Positions 54,394 to 61,751 of a stretch of DNA of 61,751 nucleotides are shown here, piece after piece. Under the pieces are notes generated by a model that was given only the letters and a program-made list of their open reading frames with translations, was not told the origin of the DNA and ran no database searches. The position numbers and the translations under genes were made by a program. Source of the DNA: Lachnospiraceae bacterium (lineage in GTDB: Bacteria; Bacillota; Clostridia; Lachnospirales; Lachnospiraceae); NCBI GenBank assembly GCA_022792835.1, contig JAAWBT010000023.1:1-61751 (forward strand), written 5' to 3'. Each line of letters starts with the position of its first letter. The first letter of the stretch is position 1.

Positions 54394-54479
54394 GGCGGAA
54401 GTTTACATTCGAGACCACTGAAAAGAACAGGTTTTTTAACAAAAATCTGTGTTTTTCAGTAGTTTCGATGTCTTCCGCT
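54394..54479 (+). ncRNA. Long hairpin in the pnp 5' leader
   Basis: The 86 nt immediately upstream of the pnp ribosome binding site fold back on themselves. GCGGAAG (54395-54401) pairs with CTTCCGC (54472-54478), ACATTCGA (54405-54412, one bulge) with TCGATGT (54465-54471), ACTGAAAA (54417-54424) with TTTTCAGT (54453-54460), ACAG (54427-54430) with CTGT (54447-54450), and T5 (54432-54436) with A5 (54441-54445), closing a 4-nt loop. About 30 pairs form with only small bulges. In E. coli a pnp leader hairpin is cut by RNase III for autoregulation; a similar role here is inference. Confidence 0.75.
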
Positions 54480-54500
54480 CAAAGAGAAAAGGAGAATCTT

Positions 54501-56609
54501 ATGTATAAGAGTTTTTCAATGGAACTGGCCGGAAGGACCCTGACTGTAGATGTGGGACGTGTTGCGGCTCAGGCCAATGGCGCAGCATTTATGCATTACG
54601 GCGACACCGTGGTGCTTTCCACAGCGACGGCATCAGATAAACCCAGAGAGGGGATTGATTTCTTCCCTTTAAGTGTGGAATTTGAAGAAAAGCTTTACGC
54701 AGTGGGGAAGATCCCCGGCAGTTTTAATCGGAGAGAAGGAAAAGCTTCGGAAAATGCGACGCTGACGGCCCGTGTGATTGACCGTCCCATGCGCCCCCTG
54801 TTTCCGAAAGATTACAGAAATGACGTGACTTTAAACAATCTGGTCATGTCTGTGGATCCGGAGTGTAGCCCGGAGCTGACTGCCATGCTTGGATCAGCCA
54901 TCGCAGTTTCTATTTCGGATATTCCCTTTGACGGCCCCACAGCAGCAACCCAGGTGGGATTGATTGACGGCGAGCTGATCTTTAACCCCACGGCAAGTCA
55001 GAAACAGATTTCAGATCTGGCACTGACGGTGGCCTCCACCAGAGACAAGGTTATCATGATCGAGGCAGGCGCCAATGAGGTGGCGGAAGATAAGATGATC
55101 GAGGCTATTTTTGCCGCCCACAGTCTGAATCAGGAGATCATCAAGTTTATCGACACGATTGTTGCAGAGTGCGGGAAGTCCAAACACACCTATGAAAGCT
55201 GCGAGATTCCAGAAGAACTGTGGGATGATTTGACCTCTGCCATTACCGGAGAAGAGATGGAGGAGGCGGTGTTCACCGACGTGAAGCAGGTACGTGAGGA
55301 GAACATCAAAAAGCTTTCTGAGAAGCTTTCTGAGCGTTATGAAGAGGAACATCCGGGCTGGCTGCCACTCATCGGTGAAGCCCTCTATAAATATCAGAAA
55401 AAAACGGTGCGCAAGATGATCCTGAAGGATCACAAGCGTCCGGATGGCCGGGCGATTACCCAGATCCGTCCCCTGGCGGCAGAGATTGATCTTCTGCCCA
55501 GAGTACACGGTTCCGGTATGTTTACCCGTGGACAGACTCAAATTCTTAATGCATGCACCCTGGCTCCCCTTTCAGAGCGCCAGAAGTTAGACGGACTGGA
55601 TGAGAATGAGACGTCCAAACGGTATATGCATCATTACAATTTCCCTTCTTACTCTGTGGGAGAGACAAAGCCCAGCAGAGGGCCGGGACGGAGGGAGATC
55701 GGCCATGGCGCACTGGCAGAACGGGCTTTGCTGCCTGTCCTTCCCAGTGAAGAGGAATTCCCCTATGCGATCCGGACCGTATCAGAGACCTTGGAGTCCA
55801 ACGGCTCCACTTCTCAGGCCAGCGTGTGTGCGTCTTCGTTGTCACTGATGGCGGCAGGCGTACCGATCAAGAGTGCGGTGGCAGGAATTTCCTGTGGTCT
55901 GGTGACGGGAGACTCAGATGACGATTATATCGTGCTGACAGATATTCAGGGCCTGGAGGACTTCTTTGGCGATATGGACTTTAAGGTAGCCGGAACCCAT
56001 AAGGGCATCACTGCCATCCAGATGGATATCAAAATCCATGGTCTGACGAGGCCGATTATCGAAGAAGCGATTGCCAGGACAAAGGAAGCCAGATTCTATA
56101 TTTTGGATGAGATTATGAAGCCAGTGATCGCCGCGCCCCGCCCTGAGGTGGGCAAGTATGCGCCCAAGATCACCCAGATTCAGATCGACCCCGCCAAGAT
56201 TGGCGATGTGGTCGGCAAGCAGGGAAAGGTCATCAATCGGATCATTGATGAGACCGGCGTGAAGATTGATATTGAGGATGACGGTTCCGTATCCGTATGT
56301 GGTACGGACAAGGAGATGATAGAGAGGGCGATTACCATTATCAACCGGATCGTCAATGATGTGGAGCCAGGCGAAATCATCACCGGAAAGGTAGTCCGGA
56401 TCATGAATTTCGGAGCCTTTGTGGAGCTGGCCCCCAATAAGGACGGCCTGGTCCACATTTCTAAACTGTCCCAGAAGCGGGTGGGGAAGGTAGAAGATGT
56501 GGTAAATATCGGCGATGAGGTGACTGTAAAAGTCATGGAGATTGACCGTATGGGCAGGATCAACCTGTCCATGAAGGATGTGCCTCAGGAGGCAGCGAAA
56601 GAAGAGTAA
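54501..56609 (+). CDS. pnp: Polyribonucleotide nucleotidyltransferase (PNPase)
   Basis: A 702-residue phosphorolytic 3'-5' exoribonuclease. It has two RNase PH domains (FNRREGKASENATLTARVIDRPMRPLFP in the first; KRPDGRAITQIRPL...SGMFTRGQTQ in the second), an alpha-helical linker, KH domain (IGDVVGKQGKVINRIIDETG) and S1 domain (GKVVRIMNFGAFVELAPNKDGLVHIS). Start 54501 follows AAAGGAGA; the open frame reaches back to 54387, but that part is the leader hairpin. It is preceded by the rpsO terminator, and no clear promoter was seen in the 140-nt gap, so readthrough may supply it. Confidence 0.97.
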   Translation: MYKSFSMELAGRTLTVDVGRVAAQANGAAFMHYGDTVVLSTATASDKPREGIDFFPLSVEFEEKLYAVGKIPGSFNRREGKASENATLTARVIDRPMRPLFPKDYRNDVTLNNLVMSVDPECSPELTAMLGSAIAVSISDIPFDGPTAATQVGLIDGELIFNPTASQKQISDLALTVASTRDKVIMIEAGANEVAEDKMIEAIFAAHSLNQEIIKFIDTIVAECGKSKHTYESCEIPEELWDDLTSAITGEEMEEAVFTDVKQVREENIKKLSEKLSERYEEEHPGWLPLIGEALYKYQKKTVRKMILKDHKRPDGRAITQIRPLAAEIDLLPRVHGSGMFTRGQTQILNACTLAPLSERQKLDGLDENETSKRYMHHYNFPSYSVGETKPSRGPGRREIGHGALAERALLPVLPSEEEFPYAIRTVSETLESNGSTSQASVCASSLSLMAAGVPIKSAVAGISCGLVTGDSDDDYIVLTDIQGLEDFFGDMDFKVAGTHKGITAIQMDIKIHGLTRPIIEEAIARTKEARFYILDEIMKPVIAAPRPEVGKYAPKITQIQIDPAKIGDVVGKQGKVINRIIDETGVKIDIEDDGSVSVCGTDKEMIERAITIINRIVNDVEPGEIITGKVVRIMNFGAFVELAPNKDGLVHISKLSQKRVGKVEDVVNIGDEVTVKVMEIDRMGRINLSMKDVPQEAAKEE

Positions 56610-56620
56610 TGGACGAGGGG

Positions 56621-56660
56621 GATTGCCTGGAAGCTGTTTTGCCGGGCAATTCCTCATTTT
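56621..56660 (+). terminator. pnp terminator
   Basis: ATTGCCTGG (56622-56630) pairs with CCGGGCAAT (56642-56650; one G-T pair) around an 11-nt loop, followed by TCCTCATTTT. It separates pnp from the convergent DUF5688-like gene. Confidence 0.6.
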
Positions 56661-56709
56661 ATTCCTACAGGAAATCTGTGGGGAGCTCCTCTGGCAAATG
56701 TTCAGGCTG

Positions 56710-57645
56710 TCAGCCTATGGGCTGTCCCATAAAAGATTTTTGGGGATTGGAGTACCCGGCGAGAAGGACAATGCCCAGGCGGTTTTCTCTGGCCTGATAA
56801 AGATAAATATGGTCAGAAAGTACATCCTCAGGGCCGACTTCAGTCCGATTGATATCCTGGACCATTTCCAAAAGAGAGTTTGGAGGCGGACTTTTTTTGA
56901 CCGGTAGGAGAAGAACTTCGTGAATGGAGCTGGGCAATACATAAAAATCGTCCCGGAGCATGTCGGCAAAGGAGGGCAGAAGGTCTTTGTAAAGCAGGCA
57001 TGCGGCGCCGAAAAGACGATTTTTGTTACTTAAGACAAAGAGATCTGTCGTGGAGTGGGAGGAAAGGCATTCCTTTTGCACATCCGGGAAAATCAGACGC
57101 TCCATGGGGACGAGCTCATGGCCGGACAGGGTGGGAGTATTGGTTTTGGCCAGGGAAAAAAGAGCCTCTTTTGTCGTACCCCAGAGGGCCAGATGGCTGT
57201 TGTGGATTAAAACGGTGGAGCTTCCGATGATTTCGTCTTCCAGAGTGAAGAAGAAAACAATTGCCAGGTCGAGAAAAGGAAAATAGGGGATGTCTGCGAG
57301 AAGTTCCAGATTGGAAGCGCGGTTGATCAGGCGGAAGCAGATGCGATCCCTCACCCGATTAAAATCGTGCAGGAGAGAGAGGTCAAACAGAGAAGGAAAC
57401 CGATGGGCCTCATAAATATCTGCAATCTCGTCCAGAAGGTCATTCAAAGAGGAACCTTGCCGGTATCTGGTATAATAAGGATTGAGATAGATGGTTGGAG
57501 CGATGTTTTCGCCTGGCTGCAAAATCAGCAGGCCGTCAAGACGTCTGCTGTTATTTTTTAAGACAGGCTGAATGGAAACAGAAGCCTTGGTGTAGCGTTT
57601 TTCCATATCACGGCAGATTTTGGATAGAAAATCAGAATAGTTCAT
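56710..57645 (-). CDS. DUF5688-like hypothetical protein
   Basis: A 311-residue soluble protein of a family I associate with Lachnospiraceae (DUF5688). It begins MNYSDFLSKICRDMEKRY and contains the repeated family feature of a mixed alpha/beta domain with IYLNPYYTRYRQGSSLNDLLDEIADIYE. No catalytic motif or transmembrane segment is evident. Start 57645 lies 6 nt after GGAGGT; an ATG at 57651 is too close to it, and the open frame to 57771 would run into the tRNA. Function unknown. Confidence 0.8.
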   Translation of the reverse strand: MNYSDFLSKICRDMEKRYTKASVSIQPVLKNNSRRLDGLLILQPGENIAPTIYLNPYYTRYRQGSSLNDLLDEIADIYEAHRFPSLFDLSLLHDFNRVRDRICFRLINRASNLELLADIPYFPFLDLAIVFFFTLEDEIIGSSTVLIHNSHLALWGTTKEALFSLAKTNTPTLSGHELVPMERLIFPDVQKECLSSHSTTDLFVLSNKNRLFGAACLLYKDLLPSFADMLRDDFYVLPSSIHEVLLLPVKKSPPPNSLLEMVQDINRTEVGPEDVLSDHIYLYQARENRLGIVLLAGYSNPQKSFMGQPIG

Positions 57646-57714
57646 AGACATACCTCCAGAATTGATAGAAATAAAATCAGAAATGTTGTTGATAAAAAAT
57701 ACATGGAAAAAATT

Positions 57715-57724
57715 GCCGAACGGC
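57715..57724 (-). terminator. Short hairpin downstream of tRNA-Arg
   Basis: On the minus strand GCCGTTCGGC (a 3-4 bp mini-stem) is followed by AATTTTTT, 19 nt past the tRNA 3' end. It could serve as a weak terminator or partial barrier between the tRNA and the DUF5688-like gene. Confidence 0.35.
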
Positions 57725-57742
57725 TGAACGAAAAAGAAGGAC

Positions 57743-57814
57743 TGCACCTGAGTGGAATCGAACCACCGCACGTGGCTCCGGAGGCCACTGCTCTATCCAC
57801 TGAGCTACAGGTGC
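57743..57814 (-). tRNA. tRNA-Arg (anticodon CCG)
   Basis: On the minus strand the 72-nt gene folds as a cloverleaf: acceptor GCACCTG/CAGGTGC, T8-A9, D arm GCTC...GAGC, anticodon stem GTGGC/GCCAC with loop CTCCGGA (anticodon CCG, reading CGG arginine codons), 4-nt variable loop GTGC, T arm GGTGG-TTCGATT-CCACT, discriminator A. No CCA is encoded. Confidence 0.95.
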
Positions 57815-57913
57815 ATGTACAAGTCCAACAGACATTATTGTAACTCATTTTCGGAAGAAGAGCAAGAGAAAAATGAAAAAAAGTTAAAAAATTATGAGGA
57901 TGTTGCTTTTTTA

Positions 57914-57942
57914 TTGATTTTTTTTTACGTTTTTGTTATCAT
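57914..57942 (+). promoter_or_regulatory. Promoter of the SH3b protein gene
   Basis: TTGATT (57914-57919), 17-bp T-rich spacer, TATCAT (57937-57942). The start would be near 57949, about 50 nt before the ATG at 57998, which follows AAAGGAGG. Confidence 0.6.
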
Positions 57943-57997
57943 GTACTTATGCCAAAGACAGGATTATGCTGTCTGCAAGAAAAAAGGAGGTTTTTGA

Positions 57998-59317
57998 ATG
58001 GACGAATTGAAATCCAGGCAGGAGAAGCCGGATGACGATAAGAAGAAAGAGGAGGGAGGTTCCCGCACACAAGAGCGGGCAGACAATTCCTTTTCCGAGT
58101 TTCTCCAGATGTATGGAAAGTATATGGTTATGGCCCTGGCGGCCATTATTGTGGTCGTTGTCGTGATTATAGTTATGGGAGGGATGAAGAAGGACACAAA
58201 TGAGACAGAAAGCTCTGCCTCTGTGTCTGCGGCAGCAGAAAGCAGTGAAACAGCAGCGCCTCCAGAGCTTCCCGGAGGGACGTTGGAAAAAGACAGCCAT
58301 CAGGCGATTAATACTTTGGTGAACGCTTATTTTGCAGCAGTCCAGAATTGTGACGTGGAGGCGCTCTCCGGCCTTGTGGATTCGACGGATTCCATTTCTG
58401 TGGAGCAGCTTCAGGCAGAGCGGGAATTTGTGGAAGGCTATCAGAATATTTCCTGTTATACCCTGAATGGTCCGGCTGACGGCACATATGTGGTCTATGT
58501 GGCGTATGATATGAAGTTTCTCAATGTGGAGACACCGGCACCTTGTTTAATCCGTCTCTATGTCTGTACAAATTCAGAAGGCGGTCTTTACATTTTTAAT
58601 CAGGAAAGCGGCATGGATAGCACCGTTGTCTCTTATATGGAGCAGATCAACGGGAGAGAAGACGTCAAGGCATTGATGGGCGATGTGGATTCCAGGCTGA
58701 CGGAGGCCATGGCCGCCGATGAGGCGCTAAATGCACTGGTGAGCAAGCTTTATGGCAACACCCCGTCTGAGGGAGCGGAGACACCTGCTGAGACAGAGCC
58801 ACCGGCAGAGACGCCTGCTGAGACAGAGCCACCGGCGGAGACACCTGCTGAGACAGAGCCGCCTGCGGCAGATAATAGTTCCTTTACGGATGTGGATGAG
58901 ACTGTCTATGCCAAAGAGGGTGTGAATATCCGGAAGGCGCCCCAGTCAGATGCGGAAATAGCCGGGACAATCCAGGCTGGTGAATCCATTCACAGAACTG
59001 GTTATAATGATAACTGGAGCCGTGTAGAGTATGGCGGAGAAACCTGCTATATAGCTGCTGGTTTCCTGAGCATGACAAAGCCTGATGAGGGCGACGGTTT
59101 CACAGAAGTGGATGAAAGAGTTTACGCAAAGGAAAGTGTGAGAGTCCGCAAATCTCCGGAGGAGGGAGCAGAGGTGGTTGGAACTCTCCTGGAGGGAGAG
59201 TCCATAAAGCGGACAGGCTATAATGATCAGTGGAGCCGTGTGGTTTACGAAGGGGAGACCTGCTACATCGGCGCAGGATTCCTGACAACAGCGGATCCCT
59301 CAGAAGAAGAGGAGTAA
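57998..59317 (+). CDS. Membrane-anchored protein with two SH3b domains
   Basis: A 439-residue protein with a ~42-residue charged cytoplasmic N-terminus, one membrane helix (residues ~43-63, YMVMALAAIIVVVVVIIVM), a Ser/Ala/Glu linker, an extracytoplasmic domain (~90-250), a Pro/Glu/Thr repeat linker (ETPAETEPPA x3, ~260-290) and two bacterial SH3 domains (~298-361 and ~370-433), each with VYAKE-x-V-x-(V/I)RK-(A/S)P and TGYNDxWSRV. SH3b domains usually bind peptidoglycan peptides or short peptides. No hydrolase domain is present, so it may anchor or sense the cell wall. Confidence 0.88.
   Translation: MDELKSRQEKPDDDKKKEEGGSRTQERADNSFSEFLQMYGKYMVMALAAIIVVVVVIIVMGGMKKDTNETESSASVSAAAESSETAAPPELPGGTLEKDSHQAINTLVNAYFAAVQNCDVEALSGLVDSTDSISVEQLQAEREFVEGYQNISCYTLNGPADGTYVVYVAYDMKFLNVETPAPCLIRLYVCTNSEGGLYIFNQESGMDSTVVSYMEQINGREDVKALMGDVDSRLTEAMAADEALNALVSKLYGNTPSEGAETPAETEPPAETPAETEPPAETPAETEPPAADNSSFTDVDETVYAKEGVNIRKAPQSDAEIAGTIQAGESIHRTGYNDNWSRVEYGGETCYIAAGFLSMTKPDEGDGFTEVDERVYAKESVRVRKSPEEGAEVVGTLLEGESIKRTGYNDQWSRVVYEGETCYIGAGFLTTADPSEEEE
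58778..58867 (+). repeat. Three tandem 30-bp repeats (ETPAETEPPA coding)
   Basis: Units at 58778-58807, 58808-58837 and 58838-58867 are near-identical (GAGAC-A/G-CCTGCTGAGACAGAG core; a few differences concentrated in the last unit). They encode a Pro/Glu/Thr linker and are likely variable in copy number between strains. Confidence 0.9.
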
Positions 59318-59374
59318 ATGGCAGCGGCGGCAGGAGAATACGGAAACTGACAGGAAGTATATTATTTATAGGAA

Positions 59375-59408
59375 GACAAAAAGGAGCGTGGCTACGCTCC
59401 TTTTTGTC
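59375..59408 (+). terminator. Strong bidirectional-type terminator before queA
   Basis: A perfect 15-bp stem from 59375-59389 to 59394-59408 (core AAAAGGAGCGT / ACGCTCCTTTTT) with a 4-nt GGCT loop. T5 lies inside the 3' arm and A5 in the 5' arm, so it can act in both directions. It ends 23 nt before the queA ATG. Confidence 0.85.
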
Positions 59409-59431
59409 AGAAAAGAATGCAGGAGAAAACA

Positions 59432-60457
59432 ATGAATGTAAAAGATTTTAGTTATGAACTGCCTCAGGAGCTGATCGCTCAGGATCCCTTAAAAGACCGG
59501 AGTGCTTCCAGACTGTTATTGCTGGACAAAAATACGGGAGAAATCCGTCACAGCGTCTTTCGGGATATTGTCGGGGAGCTGAGGGAGGGAGATTGTCTGG
59601 TGATCAATAATACCCGGGTGATTCCGGCGAGGCTTTTTGGCATAAAAGAAGAGACAGGCGCGCTTATTGAGGTGCTGCTTTTAAAAAGACGGGAGAAGGA
59701 TCTGTGGGAAACGCTGGTGAAACCAGGGAAGAAAGCGAGACCTGGTGCAGTCCTTTCCTTTGGGGAAAAGCTTTTAAGGGGAACGGTGGAGGATGTGGTT
59801 GAGGAGGGAAACAGGCTGATTCGTTTTTCTTACGAGGGGATTTTTGAAGAGATTTTGGACCGGCTGGGGCAGATGCCGCTGCCTCCTTACATTACCCATC
59901 CTCTCCAGGATAAAAACCGGTATCAGACAGTCTATGCCAAACACGACGGATCGGCGGCTGCTCCCACAGCCGGGCTTCATTTTACAGAGGAGCTTCTTGG
60001 AGAGATTCAGGCGAAGGGGGTGGAGATTGCAAACGTGACTCTCCACGTGGGGCTTGGCACTTTCCGGCCGGTAAAGGAAGATGAGGTGGAAAACCATCAT
60101 ATGCATTCGGAATTTTACTGCATTGAGGAGGAAGCGGCAGAAAAAATCAACCGGGCGAAACAGGAAGGGCGGCGAGTCATCTGTGTGGGGACTACAAGCT
60201 GCAGGACTCTGGAATCAGCAGCCGATGAGCAGGGGGTTGTGAAAGCGGCAAGCGGTTGGACGGAGATCTTTATCTACCCCGGATACCGTTTTAAATGTAT
60301 GGACGGGCTGATCACCAATTTTCATCTGCCCCAGTCTACCCTCCTCATGCTGGTGTCAGCCTTCGCCGGACGTGAGCAGGTGCTGGCCGCCTATGAAGAG
60401 GCGGTGCGGGGACGGTATCGGTTTTTCAGTTTTGGGGATGCAATGCTGGTAGTATGA
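59432..60457 (+). CDS. queA: QueA, S-adenosylmethionine:tRNA ribosyltransferase-isomerase
   Basis: A 341-residue enzyme that transfers and isomerises the ribosyl of SAM onto preQ1-modified tRNA to form epoxyqueuosine. Conserved segments are [66 protein letters not shown] and [11 protein letters not shown]. Start 59432 follows GCAGGAGA; an in-frame ATG at 59417 is poorly placed. No other queuosine gene is nearby, and no promoter is evident between the strong terminator and the start codon. Confidence 0.96.
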   Translation: MNVKDFSYELPQELIAQDPLKDRSASRLLLLDKNTGEIRHSVFRDIVGELREGDCLVINNTRVIPARLFGIKEETGALIEVLLLKRREKDLWETLVKPGKKARPGAVLSFGEKLLRGTVEDVVEEGNRLIRFSYEGIFEEILDRLGQMPLPPYITHPLQDKNRYQTVYAKHDGSAAAPTAGLHFTEELLGEIQAKGVEIANVTLHVGLGTFRPVKEDEVENHHMHSEFYCIEEEAAEKINRAKQEGRRVICVGTTSCRTLESAADEQGVVKAASGWTEIFIYPGYRFKCMDGLITNFHLPQSTLLMLVSAFAGREQVLAAYEEAVRGRYRFFSFGDAMLVV

Positions 60458-60475
60458 GTAAAAAATTAGGCAGAG

Positions 60476-60520
60476 AAAAGCCCGCAAAAGCACAGGATTA
60501 CTGGGGTCTTGCGGGTTTTT
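60476..60520 (+). terminator. queA terminator
   Basis: CCCGCAA (60481-60487) pairs with TTGCGGG (60509-60515), with flanking AAAAG on the left and TTTTT (60516-60520) on the right. It marks the end of the core-genome block; the sequence beyond is AT-richer. Confidence 0.8.
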
Positions 60521-60607
60521 AGGGCGTTTTTGAATTGGCTTCGTCATCTGACACGGATATTTAGCACAAATGAATCGGATATCAGCTAGATAGGGCGGTA
60601 TTCCTGT

Positions 60608-60739
60608 ATGAAAGTATCAAACGTACATACCTATTTTAAAAATGGTAAGTTTGAGATTGTTGGGAGAACATGTAAGCTAATTGGTTCAGTTTTCCATAAG
60701 CATATGGTCAAATCAGGTTTATCTGCATATGTAATATAG
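60608..60739 (+). CDS. Possible small ORF (43 aa), unknown or relic
   Basis: ATG at 60608 opens a 43-codon frame starting MKVSNVHTYFKNGKFEIVGR and ending GLSAYVI. The upstream AGGGCGG is a weak ribosome binding site. The composition (basic, some hydrophobic) is compatible with a small protein or with the remains of a larger gene. I recognise no family. Confidence 0.25.
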   Translation: MKVSNVHTYFKNGKFEIVGRTCKLIGSVFHKHMVKSGLSAYVI

Positions 60740-60779
60740 GTTAAAATCTCTGTGGGCTTACGGCATTTGTAACATTTTT

Positions 60780-60795
60780 TGTGTATGCATACACA
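60780..60795. repeat. 16-bp perfect palindrome
   Basis: TGTGTATGCATACACA reads identically on both strands and follows a T6 run. It lies downstream of the abiEii stop on the right side of the AT-rich stretch. It could be a protein-binding site or cruciform-prone spot; no T-run follows it on the minus strand, so it is not a terminator for abiEii. Confidence 0.6.
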
Positions 60796-60894
60796 CGAAA
60801 CGGCAATGTGTCGTTTTCTGGATGAATGATTTCGATAATGTATACTTCTTAGACTACTAATATCTAAGAAGGAATGTGAAAAAGAATATCTGAA

Positions 60895-61719
60895 TTATTG
60901 AAGCAGCCTTTTGAGTTCCATTAAAATGTTTTCATAAGTGATGTCTTTGGCATAGGCAAACTGCTTACCATATTTGTTCCACATCGCTTGAAGTTCTTTG
61001 CTTTCTGATATATTCTTCAGAATCTGATCCACATTTGAAATGTGTCCTGCTGTGCCGCGATGTTCGGCAGTAGCTTGTAACGCTTTCTTAAAAGTGCTTT
61101 TATTAAATTTCTGTGTAGTTGCAAGAATATAGGCATCATAGAAATCTCTGGGACGGGTGTTAAATACGGTTCTGCGAAGAATAGTTTCCACCTTTTCTGC
61201 CAAAACAGTTTCTATGTTGTATGCCCAAAGCTTATAGGACTTGTCCTTATCGAATATTTCATGAAAAGTAAACTCTACTTCGTGGGGAGTTATGGCATCC
61301 CCTGTGGAAACATCGATGCTGAGAGGTGTTAAAAGAGTATCATATTTTGCCGTCATCATAACCCGATAACCACCATAAACGTCGTTCTCTCTTATGGGAG
61401 CGATCTTGCTAATCTCGAAAGTAATTTCGTCTTCGCAAGGTATCTCACAAATTTCAGCCAATGCGTCTTCTATATTTTCGGGAGTAAGTGGAAGATTCTT
61501 AAGCGTAGTATCAAGATCCATTGTGGCCCTGTTATCCAGACCTACAATAGCGGCAATCAGCATGCCGCCTTTCAGAACAAACTTATCTTTATATTCTGAT
61601 CTGGCGAGACGGATCAGCAGACGTTCAAACATATAGTCCTGCAGAATTACCTGCGCGGGAATATTCTTCTGCTTTGCGATATTTCTTATTTTAGCCTTTA
61701 AGCTCATAGCGTTGCTCAC
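60895..61719 (-). CDS. abiEii: AbiEii/AbiGii-type nucleotidyltransferase toxin
   Basis: A 274-residue toxin of the type IV AbiE toxin-antitoxin/abortive-infection system, a polymerase-beta-fold nucleotidyltransferase. The family segments FVLKGGMLIAAIVGL and the metal-binding TMDLDTTL are visible, followed by IDVSTGDAITPHEVE and the conserved ETVLAEKVETILRR...RPRDFYDAYIL. The start is GTG at 61719, 6 nt from GGAGGT, and overlaps the stop of the upstream antitoxin gene (GTGA). Base composition is lower in GC than the neighbouring core genes, consistent with transfer. Confidence 0.9.
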   Translation of the reverse strand: MSNAMSLKAKIRNIAKQKNIPAQVILQDYMFERLLIRLARSEYKDKFVLKGGMLIAAIVGLDNRATMDLDTTLKNLPLTPENIEDALAEICEIPCEDEITFEISKIAPIRENDVYGGYRVMMTAKYDTLLTPLSIDVSTGDAITPHEVEFTFHEIFDKDKSYKLWAYNIETVLAEKVETILRRTVFNTRPRDFYDAYILATTQKFNKSTFKKALQATAEHRGTAGHISNVDQILKNISESKELQAMWNKYGKQFAYAKDITYENILMELKRLLQ

Positions 61720-61751
61720 AAAAGTACCTCCAGATATTTTCGCACAACCCC
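61716..61751 (-). CDS. C-terminal end of the AbiEi-type antitoxin (partial)
   Basis: The last 12 codons of a minus-strand frame are open to the window edge and end TGA at 61718-61716, encoding ...VVRKYLEVLL. The position and the 4-nt GTGA overlap with the toxin start are what is expected for the abiEi antitoxin of the operon, which would lie beyond the window. The identification rests on context and is partial. Confidence 0.6.
   Translation of the reverse strand, partial: GVVRKYLEVLL

Larger units (their letters stand above)
60521..60894. other. AT-rich, gene-poor stretch before the AbiE locus
   Basis: About 370 nt with no convincing gene. It holds a 43-codon open frame (60608-60739, plus strand), a 16-bp perfect palindrome (60780-60795) and an imperfect GAAACG...CGTTTTC inverted repeat just right of it (about 60796-60818). 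The lower GC suggests that this stretch came in with the adjoining AbiE genes. No insertion-sequence ends or tRNA-derived attachment site were seen. Confidence 0.5.

Noticed and set aside
54387-54500. N-terminal extension of PNPase
   Set aside because: The frame is open, but the DNA is a fold-back leader, the peptide does not resemble PNPase, and the AAAGGAGA site points to the ATG at 54501.
58778-58867. Tandem repeats as a CRISPR-like array
   Set aside because: Units are contiguous with no spacers and stay in frame inside a coding gene.
60780-60795. Palindrome as terminator of abiEii
   Set aside because: On the minus strand it is followed by A residues, not T, so it cannot be an intrinsic terminator for that gene.

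Overview
The window reads as a core-genome segment of a Gram-positive anaerobe of the class Clostridia, most likely the family Lachnospiraceae. The grounds are the gene order mcsA-mcsB-clpC-radA, the order rimP-nusA-ylxR-ylxQ-infB-rbfA-nrnA-truB-ribF-rpsO-pnp, strong AGGAGG-type ribosome binding sites, TTGACA-17-TATAAT promoters, a ferredoxin-tailed aldo/keto reductase and Lachnospiraceae-type hypotheticals (a DUF5688-like protein and the 137-aa protein before radA). No insertion sequence, prophage or CRISPR array was seen. Only the last 1.2 kb looks foreign: it is AT-richer and carries the end of an AbiE-type toxin-antitoxin pair.

Layout. 0.1-4.2 kb: an ABC-like ATPase and a GNAT acetyltransferase, a convergent aldo/keto reductase, and a DRE-TIM aldolase behind a very strong promoter. 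4.3-11 kb: a protein-quality-control operon in which a YtrA-like GntR regulator stands where ctsR is usually found (GntR-mcsA-mcsB-clpC), then a small conserved protein and radA. 11-18.7 kb: a lactonase-fold protein, a MacB/FtsX-type ABC transporter pair and two overlapping MATE exporters. 18.8-27.3 kb: an OmpR/histidine-kinase pair followed by a lipoprotein, two membrane proteins, an ABC ATPase and two exported proteins. Identical GGTTACA-N4-GGTTACA repeats in front of both halves suggest the response regulator controls itself and the transporter operon.

27.3-45 kb is a large peptide-utilisation locus. On the minus strand are an amidohydrolase and an ornithine-cyclodeaminase-family enzyme. 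Divergently, on the plus strand, are a five-gene peptide ABC importer, a PatB-type aminotransferase/lyase, a second ornithine-cyclodeaminase paralogue, two S9 serine peptidases, a gluzincin metallopeptidase and a class V aminotransferase. Peptides would be imported, cut and the amino acids processed. The first S9 peptidase is fused in frame to a complete GntR/FCD transcription factor, so the operon appears to encode a regulator that is also a peptidase. This is the most unusual object in the window.

45-56.6 kb is the transcription/translation operon. A promoter plus terminator-like hairpin precedes rimP. NusA carries a Tyr/Glu-rich tail ending in a rubredoxin-type four-cysteine domain, which is the second notable oddity. 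Between rpsO and pnp lie a terminator and then an 86-nt, nearly continuous hairpin just upstream of the pnp ribosome binding site, a probable ribonuclease-processed leader. 56.7-60.5 kb: a DUF5688-like gene, tRNA-Arg(CCG), a membrane-anchored double-SH3b protein and queA. 60.5-61.75 kb: a gene-poor AT-rich stretch, abiEii and the last codons of its antitoxin.
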